Source of the DNA: Alphaproteobacteria bacterium
GTDB taxonomy: Bacteria; Pseudomonadota; Alphaproteobacteria; Bin95
Assembly: GCA_020638555.1 (NCBI GenBank)
Contig: JACKII010000005.1
Coordinates: 258,156 to 322,155 of the forward strand
Reading direction: 5' to 3'
DNA length: 64,000 bases
Below the pieces are notes generated by a model, which was not told the DNA's origin, made no database searches, and was given only the letters and a program-made list of their open reading frames with translations. A program made the position numbers and the translations under genes. The first letter of the stretch is position 1. Every line of letters starts with the position of its first letter. This document shows positions 42,938 to 52,083 of this stretch, one piece after another.

Positions 42938-43792
42938 ATGAAACTCGTTCGCTACCACGCCGGCGACCAGGTCAAGCCCGGCATTCTCGACGCCTCCGGC
43001 GCCATCCGCGACCTGTCCTCGGTCGTGCCGGATATCGACGGCGACACCATCAGCCCCGAGGGCCTGGCCGAAATCGGCCTGATCGACCCCGCCAGCCTGC
43101 CCAGGGTCGTCGGCTCGCCGGTCATGGCCGCCCCGGTCGCCAACCCGTCCAAGGTGGTGTGCATCGGCCTGAACTATTCGGACCACGCCGCCGAAGTCGG
43201 CGCGACGCCGCCCAGCGAGCCGATCATCTTCATGAAATCGCCGACGGCCTACAATGCGCCGAACGGCCCGGTGGTGAAGCCGCCCCATTCCACCAAGCTG
43301 GACTGGGAGGTGGAGCTTTGCGTCTATATCGGCTCCCGCGCCAGCTATGTGAGCGAGGACGAGGCGCTGGCTTGCGTCGCCGGCTATGCGGTCGGCAATG
43401 ACGTCTCCGAGCGCGAATTCCAGACCGAGCGCCCGGGCGGCCAGTGGACCAAGGGCAAGAGCCCAGACGGCTTCGCCCCCATCGGCCCCTGGCTGGTGAC
43501 CAAGGACGAGGTGCCGAACCCCGAGAAGCTGAGCATCTGGCTGAAGGTGAACGGCGAGACGATGCAGAACGGCAACACGGACAAGCTGATCTTCGGCGTG
43601 AAGAAGATCGTCTCGTTCGTGTCCGAATACATGACCTTGCTGCCGGGCGACGTCATCATGACCGGCACGCCGCCGGGCGTCGGCGCCGGCAAGACGCCGC
43701 CGAAATTCCTGAATGCCGGCGACGTGGTCGAACTCGGCATCGAGGGGTTGGGCGAGCAGCGCCAGGAAATCGTCGCCTGGTCCAAGGCCTGA
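42938..43792 (+). CDS. Fumarylacetoacetate hydrolase (FAH) family protein
   Basis: A 284-residue FAH-family enzyme. KVVCIGLNYSDHAAEVG and EPIIFMKSPTAYNAPN open the core, LDWEVELCVYIG carries the metal-binding acid, and GDVIMTGTPPGVGAGKTPPKFL is the C-terminal signature. Members hydrolyse or decarboxylate beta-diketo or oxo-acids with Mg2+, for example in homoprotocatechuate or ring-cleavage pathways. It follows the CoA transferase and precedes a palindromic repeat. It is co-directional with both neighbours. Confidence 0.92.
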   Translation: MKLVRYHAGDQVKPGILDASGAIRDLSSVVPDIDGDTISPEGLAEIGLIDPASLPRVVGSPVMAAPVANPSKVVCIGLNYSDHAAEVGATPPSEPIIFMKSPTAYNAPNGPVVKPPHSTKLDWEVELCVYIGSRASYVSEDEALACVAGYAVGNDVSEREFQTERPGGQWTKGKSPDGFAPIGPWLVTKDEVPNPEKLSIWLKVNGETMQNGNTDKLIFGVKKIVSFVSEYMTLLPGDVIMTGTPPGVGAGKTPPKFLNAGDVVELGIEGLGEQRQEIVAWSKA

Positions 43793-43813
43793 CGCCGATT
43801 GGACCGGATGCCG

Positions 43814-43934
43814 GTGTTCCCCGGACGGTGCGGAGCGCCGATCCGGGGCCGGTGTCTTCCTTCGAACACCGTTGGCGGCGGTGTTCGCGACAGCGACCGG
43901 CCCCGGCCCACCGCTCCGCGGCGGCCGGGAAACA
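43814..43934. repeat. Palindromic intergenic element, copy 6
   Basis: One of the cleanest copies. The left hairpin is CCCCGGACGGTGC, GGA, GCGCCGATCCGGGG. Mid-section TTCGAACACCG and CGGTGTTCGCGA form a central palindrome. The right arm is a variant ending in GGGAAACA. It lies between the FAH and GST genes. Confidence 0.92.
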
Positions 43935-44000
43935 CCGGCGCTCCGCCCGGCGAGCCGGGCCCCCTTTCTCTCCGGCCTGCCGGCCAAGGAAACTCCTGTC

Positions 44001-44630
44001 ATGCTGACCATCTACCACTCCCCCGGCACCCGGGGCTTCCGCGTCATGTGGGTGTGCGAGGAGCTGGGCGTGCCCTACGAGATCCGGCCGGTGAATTTCT
44101 CGGCCGACTACCGGCGCACGCCCGAATGGCGGGCCATGCACCCGGTCGCGAAGGTGCCGGTGATGGACGACGGCGACCTGCGCATGCACGAGTCCTGCGC
44201 TATGATCCAGTACATCCTGGCGCGCCATGGCGAGGGGCGCCTGCAACCGGCGGCGGGCGCGCCGGACTATGCCCATTTCCTGCAATGGCTCTGGTTCTCG
44301 GAGGCGACCTTCCAGCGTCCGCTCGGCGAGATCACCAACCACCGGCGCGAGTTCAACCCGGAACTGCCGGATGTGGTGGCGGAGATGCAGGGCCGCGCCA
44401 CCCAGTGCGTCGAGGCGCTGGACCGGGCGCTGGCCGACCGGCCCTACCTGCTGGGCGACACGATGTGCGCGGCGGACCTGAGCAACGCCTATGTCCTGCG
44501 AGGCTATCATCGCAATGTGGGCGCGGCGCTGCCGGCGAACGTGCAGGGCTTCTGGGAGCGCATGACCGCGCTGCCCAGCTATGAGCGCACGGTGCAGGCC
44601 GACCGCGAGACGGCCGAACGCCTGAAATAG
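44001..44630 (+). CDS. Glutathione S-transferase
   Basis: A 209-residue GST. The thioredoxin-like N-domain (1-80) has YHSPGTRGFRVMWVCEELGVPYE, the cis-Pro region KVPVMDDG and HESCAMIQYI for glutathione binding. The helical C-domain (90-209) has LADRPYLLGDTMCAADLSNAYVL with the N-capping box. It could conjugate or isomerise intermediates of the preceding pathway, as ring-cleavage GSTs do. AAGGA precedes ATG 44001. It converges on the nitrate regulator with a 10-base gap. Confidence 0.9.
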   Translation: MLTIYHSPGTRGFRVMWVCEELGVPYEIRPVNFSADYRRTPEWRAMHPVAKVPVMDDGDLRMHESCAMIQYILARHGEGRLQPAAGAPDYAHFLQWLWFSEATFQRPLGEITNHRREFNPELPDVVAEMQGRATQCVEALDRALADRPYLLGDTMCAADLSNAYVLRGYHRNVGAALPANVQGFWERMTALPSYERTVQADRETAERLK

Positions 44631-44640
44631 GCGGGCGGCC

Positions 44641-45345
44641 TCAGAGGCTCTGGTCGTCGATCAGCGGGCTGGGCTTGGCAAACTCCCGGAGATGATCCGG
44701 GTCCTCGATCGAGACCGTGCTGCCCTTGGTCGAGACGCCCTGGGCGCGGAGGCCGTTGAAGCTGCGGCTCAGATTTTCCGGCGTCATGCCCAGCAAGGCC
44801 GCCAGGCGGCGCTTGTCGGTGCGCAGTTCGAACGCCGGCGCGCCGCCGGCGGCGCGATGTTCGCGCAGCAGGTAGTTCGCCAGCCGCTCCTGGCCATTGC
44901 GCAATTTCAGGTCCTTGGTGTGCTTGACGACGGAGCGGTAGCATTGCGCCAGTTCGGTGACGATGGCGCGGGCGAATTTCGCATCGGCATCGAACACGGC
45001 GCGCACGTCCTGGCTGGGCAACAGGGCGATGCGACTTTTTTCCATCGTCCGGGCCGACATCAGATAGGGCGCGTCCTTGATCGTGGCCGCCAGGATGAAG
45101 GTGGAAACCGGGCGAACCGTGGCCATGCTGGTTTCGCGCCCGTTCCAGGTGCAGAACAACTCGACCGTTCCCGACAGCACGATATGCAGGAAGTCGCTCT
45201 GCTCGCCTTCCGTAATCAGTTGGATCTGCGGCGGAAAGTTGTGCACGTACGAGCCCCGCATCAGCGCCTCGAACTTGTCGGACTCCATCTGCGCGAACAG
45301 ATCGAGCGAGCGGATGTCGGCGTGATACGGTTCGGGCATATCCAT
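44641..45345 (-). CDS. Crp/Fnr-family regulator, NarR-like
   Basis: A 234-residue regulator: cyclic-nucleotide-type beta-barrel (about 20-125), long dimer helix, and a C-terminal winged HTH with LAALLGMTPENLSRSFNGL. The E-x-x-S-R recognition residues match FNR, predicting a TTGAT-type target. The N-terminus has no cysteine cluster, so it is not an oxygen-sensing FNR. Its place divergent to narK matches the narR-narKGHJI order described in Paracoccus, where NarR activates nar genes with nitrate or nitrite. ATG 45345 is preferred; the frame extends upstream to a TTG that overlaps an FNR-type box. Confidence 0.8.
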   Translation of the reverse strand: MDMPEPYHADIRSLDLFAQMESDKFEALMRGSYVHNFPPQIQLITEGEQSDFLHIVLSGTVELFCTWNGRETSMATVRPVSTFILAATIKDAPYLMSARTMEKSRIALLPSQDVRAVFDADAKFARAIVTELAQCYRSVVKHTKDLKLRNGQERLANYLLREHRAAGGAPAFELRTDKRRLAALLGMTPENLSRSFNGLRAQGVSTKGSTVSIEDPDHLREFAKPSPLIDDQSL

Positions 45346-45385
45346 CCATTGCGGGTGCAGGGGCGGGAAATTCTTGGGCGACCTC

Positions 45386-45399
45386 TTGATAAATGTCAA
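45386..45399. promoter_or_regulatory. FNR-type box TTGAT-AAAT-GTCAA
   Basis: Nine of ten half-site bases match TTGAT-N4-ATCAA. It lies 41 bases before the regulator start codon and could mediate autoregulation. A looser motif, TTGAA-N5-GTCAA, is at 45407-45421. Confidence 0.6.
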
Positions 45400-45498
45400 T
45401 ATAAGATTGAATTTGGGTCAAGCGCCAGTATGCAATTATACATATGGTAATATGATAAAATAACGGGAAATAATTTCATAGGTCGAGAGGGCATTTTT

Positions 45499-45540
45499 GT
45501 GATTTAAGTCAAATGAGAATCCGGTGAATAAACCTATGGT
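45499..45540 (+). promoter_or_regulatory. FNR/NarR-type activated promoter of narK
   Basis: GTGAT-TTAA-GTCAA at 45499-45512, centred at 45505.5, and TATGGT at 45535-45540 as -10. A start site near 45547 puts the box at about -41.5, the standard class II position for FNR-family activators. Coding starts at 45598 after GGAGGG. Confidence 0.65.
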
Positions 45541-45597
45541 CTGTCCCGTACCTGAGGATCCGGCGGATGCCGGAGGAAAACGACTGGAGGGAATCAG

Positions 45598-48327
45598 ATG
45601 CGAGGTGCCGTGGCTGTCTCGCGCTCGGACCAAAACCGGGCGCTGGGATTAAGCACGATCGCTTTCACCGCGTGTTTCGCGGTTTGGACGATCTTTTCGA
45701 TCATCGGTGTTGCGATCAAGGCGGAACTGGGACTGACGGAGTTCGAGTTCGGCCTGTTGGTGGCGACGCCGATCCTGACCGGGTCGCTGACCCGCCTCAT
45801 CCTCGGCGTTTGGACCGAGCGCTATGGCGCCCGCATCGTCTTCCCGTTGCAGATGCTGCTGGCGGCGCTGGCAACCTGGCTGCTGACCTTCGCGGATTCC
45901 TATCCCCTCTACTTGCTGGCGGCGCTGGGCATCGGGCTCGCCGGCGGGTCGTTCATCATCGGCATCGCCTATGTGTCCGAATGGTACGAAGCCCGCCTCC
46001 AGGGCACGGCGCTGGGCGTGTTCGGCGTCGGCAATGTCGGCGCGGCGGTCACCAAATTCGTGGCACCGTTCGTCATGGTTGCCGTCGGCTGGCAAGGGGT
46101 CGCCATCGTCTGGGCGCTGGTGCTGGCCGGCCTGGGCGTGCTGTTCTTCCTGTTCGCGAAGGACGAACCGGCCCTGGTGGAGCGGCGCAAGACCGGGGTG
46201 CGGGCGCCGTCGCTGGCGGAGCAGTTCGCCCCGCTGCGCAATCTGCAGGTCTGGCGGTTCTCGCTCTATTATTTCTTCGTGTTCGGCGCGTTCGTCGCCA
46301 TTGCTCTGTGGGCGCCGCACTATCTGATCGAGGTCTATGGCGTCGACGTGGAAACCGCTGGCATGGCGGCGGCGGCGTTCTCGCTGTCGGCCTCGTTGTT
46401 CCGCGCCTATGGCGGCCACCTGTCCGACCGGTTCGGCGCGCGCGCGGTGATGTACTGGACGTTCGGCTTCAGCATGATCCTGCTGTTCATGCTGTCCTAC
46501 CCGCCGACGGAATACATCATCCAGACCAAGGCCGGCCTGGTGCATTTCGAGACGGAAATGCCGCTCTGGCCGTTCGTCGCCGTGCTGTTCGCGCTGGGCT
46601 TCTTCATGAGCCTGGGCAAGGCGGCCGTATACAAGCACATTCCGGTCTATTATCCCCAGCATGTGGGTGCGGTCGGCGGCCTGGTCGGCATGATCGGCGG
46701 CCTCGGCGGCTTCATCCTGCCGATCATCTTCGGCGCGCTGCTGGACCTGACCGGCATTTACACCAGTTGTTTCGCCTTGCTGTTCCTGTTGGTCGCGGTC
46801 GCCCTGGTCTGGATGCACTTCTCGATCCGTGCCATGGAGCGCAGCGCCATGGCCGAGGACTTGGATCGCCTGCCGGAACTTCCGGAAATGCAGGACATCC
46901 ACATTCCCGGCGAAACCGTGATGGCGCGCACCCTACAGGACTGGCAGCCGGAGGATCCGACCTTCTGGCAGTCCAAGGGCCGGGCCATTGCGCGGCGCAA
47001 TCTCTGGATCTCGATCCCGGCGCTGTTGCTCGCCTTCTCGGTCTGGATGGTGTGGTCGGTCGTGGTGGCGCGGCTGCCGTCGATCGGCTTCAATTTCAGC
47101 CCCAGCGAGTTGTTCTGGCTGGCGGCGCTGCCGGGCCTGTCCGGTGCGACGCTGCGCATCTTCTATAGTTTCATGGTGCCGATCTTCGGCGGCCGGCTGT
47201 GGACGACGCTGTCGACCGCCTCGCTGCTGCTGCCGGCCTTTGGCATCGGCTATGCGGTGCAGGACCCGCAAACCCCCTATCTGATCTTCCTGACGCTGGC
47301 GCTGCTGTGCGGCCTCGGCGGCGGCAACTTCGCCTCGTCCATGGCCAACATCGCCTTCTTCTTCCCGAAGGCGGAGAAGGGCAATGCGCTGGCGCTGAAT
47401 GCCGGGCTCGGCAATCTGGGTGTGTCGGTCATGCAGTTCCTGGTGCCGCTCGTCATCACCACCGGCGTGTTCGGCGCCGTGGGCGGCGCGCCGCAGACGC
47501 TGTCGGCCGGCGGCGAGCTGTTCATGCAGAATGCGGGCTTCGTCTGGGTGCCGTTCATCGTGGTGGCGACCGCCGCGGCGTGGCTCGGCATGAACGACAT
47601 TGCCGACGCCAAGGCCAGCTTCAAGGACCAGGCGATCATTTTCAGCCGCAAGCACAACTGGCTGATGTGCATCCTCTACACCGGCACGTTCGGCAGCTTC
47701 ATCGGCTATTCCGCGGGCTTCCCGTTGCTGACCAAGCTGCAATTCCCGGAGGTGAACGCGCTGCAATACGTGTTCCTGGGGCCGTTGGTCGGCGCCCTGT
47801 CGCGGGCCGGCACCGGCTGGATCAGCGACCGGTTCGGCGGCGGCCGTGTGACCTTCTGGACCTTTGCCGGCATGATTGTCGCCGTGTTCGGGGTGATCAC
47901 CTTCCTGCCGTCCGGCGGCGAGGGCGGCAGCTTTGCCGGCTTCTTCGCCTCGTTCATGGCGCTGTTCTTCCTGACCGGCGTCGGCAATGCCTCCACCTTC
48001 CAGATGATCCCGGCCATCATGGGCAAGGAAGTGCCGCGGCTGATGCCGAACCTGGGCGCGGACGCGACCCGGCGCCAGGCGGAGCGCGAGAGCGCGGCGA
48101 TCATCGCCTTTACCAGCGCCATCGCGGCCTATGGCGCCTTCTTCATCCCCAAGGCGTATGGCACCTCCATCGCCATGACCGGCGGTCCGGTCGCGGCACT
48201 CTGGGCCTTCCTGGCGTTCTACGCGATCTGCCTTATTATTACCTGGGTGTTCTACACCAGCCCTCGCGGCCTGTTGCGCAACCAGGAACGCCATGCCCCC
48301 GCCCGTGTCGCCCACGCCACCAAATAG
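45598..48327 (+). CDS. narK: NarK1-NarK2 fused nitrate/nitrite transporter
   Basis: A 909-residue protein made of two complete 12-segment MFS transporters. Domain 1 (about 10-430) has GVFGVGNVGAAVTKFVAPF; domain 2 (about 465-895) has NAGLGNLGVSVMQFLVPLV. These glycine-rich stretches are the nitrate-porter signatures. In Paracoccus and others such fusions combine a nitrate/proton symporter (NarK1) with a nitrate/nitrite antiporter (NarK2) to feed respiration. It is the first gene of narKGHJI, 15 bases before narG, and its promoter carries an FNR-type box. Confidence 0.95.
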   Translation: MRGAVAVSRSDQNRALGLSTIAFTACFAVWTIFSIIGVAIKAELGLTEFEFGLLVATPILTGSLTRLILGVWTERYGARIVFPLQMLLAALATWLLTFADSYPLYLLAALGIGLAGGSFIIGIAYVSEWYEARLQGTALGVFGVGNVGAAVTKFVAPFVMVAVGWQGVAIVWALVLAGLGVLFFLFAKDEPALVERRKTGVRAPSLAEQFAPLRNLQVWRFSLYYFFVFGAFVAIALWAPHYLIEVYGVDVETAGMAAAAFSLSASLFRAYGGHLSDRFGARAVMYWTFGFSMILLFMLSYPPTEYIIQTKAGLVHFETEMPLWPFVAVLFALGFFMSLGKAAVYKHIPVYYPQHVGAVGGLVGMIGGLGGFILPIIFGALLDLTGIYTSCFALLFLLVAVALVWMHFSIRAMERSAMAEDLDRLPELPEMQDIHIPGETVMARTLQDWQPEDPTFWQSKGRAIARRNLWISIPALLLAFSVWMVWSVVVARLPSIGFNFSPSELFWLAALPGLSGATLRIFYSFMVPIFGGRLWTTLSTASLLLPAFGIGYAVQDPQTPYLIFLTLALLCGLGGGNFASSMANIAFFFPKAEKGNALALNAGLGNLGVSVMQFLVPLVITTGVFGAVGGAPQTLSAGGELFMQNAGFVWVPFIVVATAAAWLGMNDIADAKASFKDQAIIFSRKHNWLMCILYTGTFGSFIGYSAGFPLLTKLQFPEVNALQYVFLGPLVGALSRAGTGWISDRFGGGRVTFWTFAGMIVAVFGVITFLPSGGEGGSFAGFFASFMALFFLTGVGNASTFQMIPAIMGKEVPRLMPNLGADATRRQAERESAAIIAFTSAIAAYGAFFIPKAYGTSIAMTGGPVAALWAFLAFYAICLIITWVFYTSPRGLLRNQERHAPARVAHATK

Positions 48328-48342
48328 ACGAGGACCGATCGT

Positions 48343-51300
48343 ATGAGTCATCTGCTCGACCGATTGAACTTCCTGAAATCCCGCGAACTCGACCGGTTTT
48401 CGGACGGCTACGGCCAGACCACCCGCGAGAGCCGGGCGTGGGAGGACACCTATCGCAACCGCTGGCGGCACGACAAAACCGTCCGCTCCACCCACGGCGT
48501 CAACTGCACCGGCTCGTGCTCGTGGCGGATCTATGTCAAGTCCGGCATCGTCACCTGGGAGACCCAGGCGACCGACTATCCGCGCACGCGGCCGGGCCTG
48601 CCGAACCACGAGCCGCGCGGTTGCGCCCGCGGTGCCAGCTATAGCTGGTATCTCTACAGCGCCAACCGGGTGAAGAACCCGCTGGTGCGCGGGCGGCTGT
48701 TGAAGGTCTGGCGCAAGCTGCGCCAGACGCTGAGCCCGATCCAGGCCTGGACCCAGATCCAGAACGACCCGATCCTGCGCGCCTCCTATGTGGAGACGCG
48801 CGGCAAGGGCGGGTTCGTGCGCGCGTCCTGGGACGAGGCGACGGAGATCACGGCGGCCGCCAACGCCTACACTGCCAAGACCCATGGCCCCGACCGGATT
48901 TTCGGCTTCAGCCCGATCCCGGCCATGTCGATGATCAGCTATGCCGCGGGCTCGCGCTATCTGAGCCTGATCGGCGGCGTCTGCATGTCGTTCTACGACT
49001 GGTATTGCGACCTGCCGCCGGCCTCGCCCATGGTCTGGGGCGAGCAGACGGACGTGCCGGAATCGGCCGACTGGTACAATGCCGGCTATCTGATCCTCTG
49101 GGGCTCGAACGTGCCGCAGACGCGCACCCCGGATGCGCACTTCTACACCGAAGCGCGTTATCGCGGCGCCAAGTCGGCGGTGATCTGCCCGGATTATTCC
49201 GAGGCGGCGAAGTTCGGCGATGTCTGGCTGAACGTGAAGCAGGGCACCGACGCGGCCCTGGCCCAGGCGTTCGGCCATGTCATCCTGCGGGAGTTCCACC
49301 TGAACCGGCAGGTGCCCTATTTCCAGGATTATTGCCGGCAATATTCCGACTTCCCGATGCTGGTGCGCCTGGACGAGCGCGACGGCCGGCTGGTGCCGGG
49401 CCGTTTCCTGCGCGCGGCCGACCTGGACGGCGGCCTGGGCGAGGCCAACAATCCGGACTGGAAAACGGTGGCGGTGGACGAGACCACCGGCGGGCTGGTG
49501 GCGCCGAACGGCAGCATCGGCCATCGCTGGGGCGAGGCCGGTCGCTGGAACCTGGAGGAGCGCTCCGGCGATGCCGCGACGCGCCTGAAGCTGACCCTGG
49601 TCGGCGAGGGCGACCATGACACGGTGGCCGGCGTCGACTTCCCGTATTTCGGCGGCCAGGCGTCCGACCCGTTCTCGACCGGAGACACCCGTCCCGACGT
49701 GCTGACCCGCAACGTGCCGGTCAAGCGCGTCGCCACGGCGGCGGGCGAGGTGGCGGTCGCCACCGTGTTCGACCTCTATTGCGCCAATTACGGCCTGGAC
49801 CGCGGGCTGGGCGGCGACTGGGTCGCGTCGGACTACAATGCCGACGTCCCCGGCACCCCCGCCTGGGCCGAGAAGATCACCGGCGTCAAGGCCGACCGCA
49901 TCATCCACGTGGCGCGCGAGTTCGCCGAGACCGCGGAAAAGACCAACGGCAAGTCCATGGTCATCATCGGCGCGGCGATGAACCACTGGTACCACATGGA
50001 CATGAACTATCGCGGCGTCATCAACATGTTGGTGATGTGCGGTTGCGTCGGCCAGTCCGGCGGCGGCTGGGCCCACTATGTCGGCCAGGAGAAGCTGCGG
50101 CCGCAGACCGGCTGGCTGCCGCTGGCCTTCGCGCTGGACTGGGGCCGGCCGCCACGGCACATGAACTCGACCTCGGCCTGGTATGCCCACACCGACCAGT
50201 GGCGCTACGAGACGGTACAGGCGGCGGAAATCGTCTCGCCGACCGCGCCGGAGGGCGATTGGGACGCCTCGCTGATCGACTTCAACATCCGGGCCGAGCG
50301 CATGGGCTGGCTGCCGTCGGCACCGCAGCTCAAGACCAACCCGCTGGAGGTGGCGAAGGCGGCGAAGGCGGCCGGCAAGGACATCGGTGCCCATGTGGCC
50401 GAGGAGTTGAAGTCCGGCCGGCTGGAAATGTCGTGCGAGGACCCGGATGCGCCGGAAAACTGGCCGCGCAACCTGTTCGTCTGGCGCTCCAACCTGCTGG
50501 GCTCGTCCGGCAAGGGCCACGAATACTTCCTGAAGCACCTGCTCGGCACCGACCACGGCGTGCTCGGCCGCGACCTGGGCGAGGAAGGCCGGCAATTGCC
50601 GAAAGAGGCCAAGTGGCACGAGGAAGGCCCGCGCGGCAAGCTGGACCTGCTGGTCTGCATCGACTTCCGCATGAGCACGACGGCGGTCTATTCCGACATC
50701 GTGCTGCCGACGGCCAGCTGGTACGAGAAAAACGACCTCAACACCTCGGACATGCACCCGTTCATCCACCCGCTGCAGGCGGCGGTGGACCCGGCCTATG
50801 AATCCAAGTCCGACTGGGAGATTTTCAAGGCCATCGCCAAAAAGTTCCAGGCGGTGGCGCCGGAAATCCTGGGCCAGGAAACCGACATCGTCGCCCTGCC
50901 CATCCTGCACGACACCCCGGCGGAGATCGCGCAGGACCAGGTCAAGGACTGGAAGAAGGGCGAGTGCGATCTGGTGCCGGGCAAGACCGCGCCGAATTAC
51001 GTCGCCGTCGAGCGCGACTACACCGCCATTTACGACCGGTTCGTGGCCCTCGGCCCGCTGATGGACCGGATCGGCAATGGCGGCAAGGGCATTTCCTGGA
51101 AGACCGAGCACGAGGTGGAGTCGCTGCGCGCGCTGAACGGCGTCTGGGCGGACGGCCCGGCCAAGGGCTGCGCCAAGATCGTCACCGACATCGACGCAAC
51201 CGAAGTCGTGCTGATGCTGGCGCCGGAAACCAATGGCGAGGTGGCGGTCAAGGCGTGGGAGGCGCTCGGCAAGACGACCGGGCGCGACCACACCCATCTG

Positions 51301-52083
51301 GCCATGCCGAAGGAAGACGAGAAAATCCGCTTCCGCGACATCGCCGCCCAGCCGCGCAAGATCATCTCGTCGCCGACCTGGTCCGGCCTGGAAAGCGAGC
51401 ATGTCTGCTACAATGCCGGCTATACCAACGTGCACGAGTTGATCCCCTGGCGCACGCTGACCGGACGGCAGCAGCTCTATCAGGATCATCTGTGGATGCT
51501 GGCCTTCGGCGAGGGCTTCATGACCTATCGCCCGCCGGTCGACCTGAAGAGCGTCACCGACCAGGTCAACGACAGCGCCCGCGACGGCCGCGCGCACGTG
51601 GTGCTGAACTTCATCACGCCGCACCAGAAATGGGGCATTCACTCCACCTACACCGACAACCTGCTGATGCTGACGCTGAACCGCGGCGGGCCGGTGATCT
51701 GGATCAGCGAGACCGACGCGCGCACCGCCGGCATCGCCGACAATGACTGGGTGGAGCTGTACAACAGCAACGGCGCTTTGACCGCCCGGGCGGTGGTGTC
51801 GCAGCGGATCAAGGAAGGCACCACCTTCATGTATCACGCCCAGGAGAAGATCGTGAACACGCCCGGTTCCGAGCGCACGGGCAAGCGCGGCGGCATCCAC
51901 AATTCGGTGACCCGCGCCGTGCTGAAGCCGACGCACATGATCGGCGGCTACGCCCAGCAGTCCTACGGCTTCAACTATTACGGCACGGTCGGCTCGAACC
52001 GGGACGAGTTCGTGATCGTGCGCAAGATGGACAAGGTCGACTGGCTCGACCGCCCCGCCGCCCAGAAGGAGGCCGCGCAATGA
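48343..52083 (+). CDS. narG: Respiratory nitrate reductase alpha subunit NarG
   Basis: A 1246-residue catalytic subunit. HGVNCTGSCSW supplies the His and Cys ligands of cluster FS0; YDWYCDLPPASP contains the Asp that coordinates molybdenum; WGSNVPQTRTPDAHF is a bis-MGD binding segment. It reduces nitrate to nitrite on the cytoplasmic face of the membrane. There is no twin-arginine leader of the periplasmic type, only the remnant N-terminus usual for NarG. The end overlaps narH by four bases (ATGA). Length and motifs are normal. Confidence 0.98.
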   Translation: MSHLLDRLNFLKSRELDRFSDGYGQTTRESRAWEDTYRNRWRHDKTVRSTHGVNCTGSCSWRIYVKSGIVTWETQATDYPRTRPGLPNHEPRGCARGASYSWYLYSANRVKNPLVRGRLLKVWRKLRQTLSPIQAWTQIQNDPILRASYVETRGKGGFVRASWDEATEITAAANAYTAKTHGPDRIFGFSPIPAMSMISYAAGSRYLSLIGGVCMSFYDWYCDLPPASPMVWGEQTDVPESADWYNAGYLILWGSNVPQTRTPDAHFYTEARYRGAKSAVICPDYSEAAKFGDVWLNVKQGTDAALAQAFGHVILREFHLNRQVPYFQDYCRQYSDFPMLVRLDERDGRLVPGRFLRAADLDGGLGEANNPDWKTVAVDETTGGLVAPNGSIGHRWGEAGRWNLEERSGDAATRLKLTLVGEGDHDTVAGVDFPYFGGQASDPFSTGDTRPDVLTRNVPVKRVATAAGEVAVATVFDLYCANYGLDRGLGGDWVASDYNADVPGTPAWAEKITGVKADRIIHVAREFAETAEKTNGKSMVIIGAAMNHWYHMDMNYRGVINMLVMCGCVGQSGGGWAHYVGQEKLRPQTGWLPLAFALDWGRPPRHMNSTSAWYAHTDQWRYETVQAAEIVSPTAPEGDWDASLIDFNIRAERMGWLPSAPQLKTNPLEVAKAAKAAGKDIGAHVAEELKSGRLEMSCEDPDAPENWPRNLFVWRSNLLGSSGKGHEYFLKHLLGTDHGVLGRDLGEEGRQLPKEAKWHEEGPRGKLDLLVCIDFRMSTTAVYSDIVLPTASWYEKNDLNTSDMHPFIHPLQAAVDPAYESKSDWEIFKAIAKKFQAVAPEILGQETDIVALPILHDTPAEIAQDQVKDWKKGECDLVPGKTAPNYVAVERDYTAIYDRFVALGPLMDRIGNGGKGISWKTEHEVESLRALNGVWADGPAKGCAKIVTDIDATEVVLMLAPETNGEVAVKAWEALGKTTGRDHTHLAMPKEDEKIRFRDIAAQPRKIISSPTWSGLESEHVCYNAGYTNVHELIPWRTLTGRQQLYQDHLWMLAFGEGFMTYRPPVDLKSVTDQVNDSARDGRAHVVLNFITPHQKWGIHSTYTDNLLMLTLNRGGPVIWISETDARTAGIADNDWVELYNSNGALTARAVVSQRIKEGTTFMYHAQEKIVNTPGSERTGKRGGIHNSVTRAVLKPTHMIGGYAQQSYGFNYYGTVGSNRDEFVIVRKMDKVDWLDRPAAQKEAAQ

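Noticed and set aside
44641..45345. Oxygen-sensing FNR/Anr
   Set aside because: The N-terminal cysteine group needed for a [4Fe-4S] cluster is absent.
46933..52080. A 1715-codon open frame on the minus strand across narK and narG
   Set aside because: It lies antisense to genes with unmistakable motifs. It is a by-product of GC-rich third codon positions.
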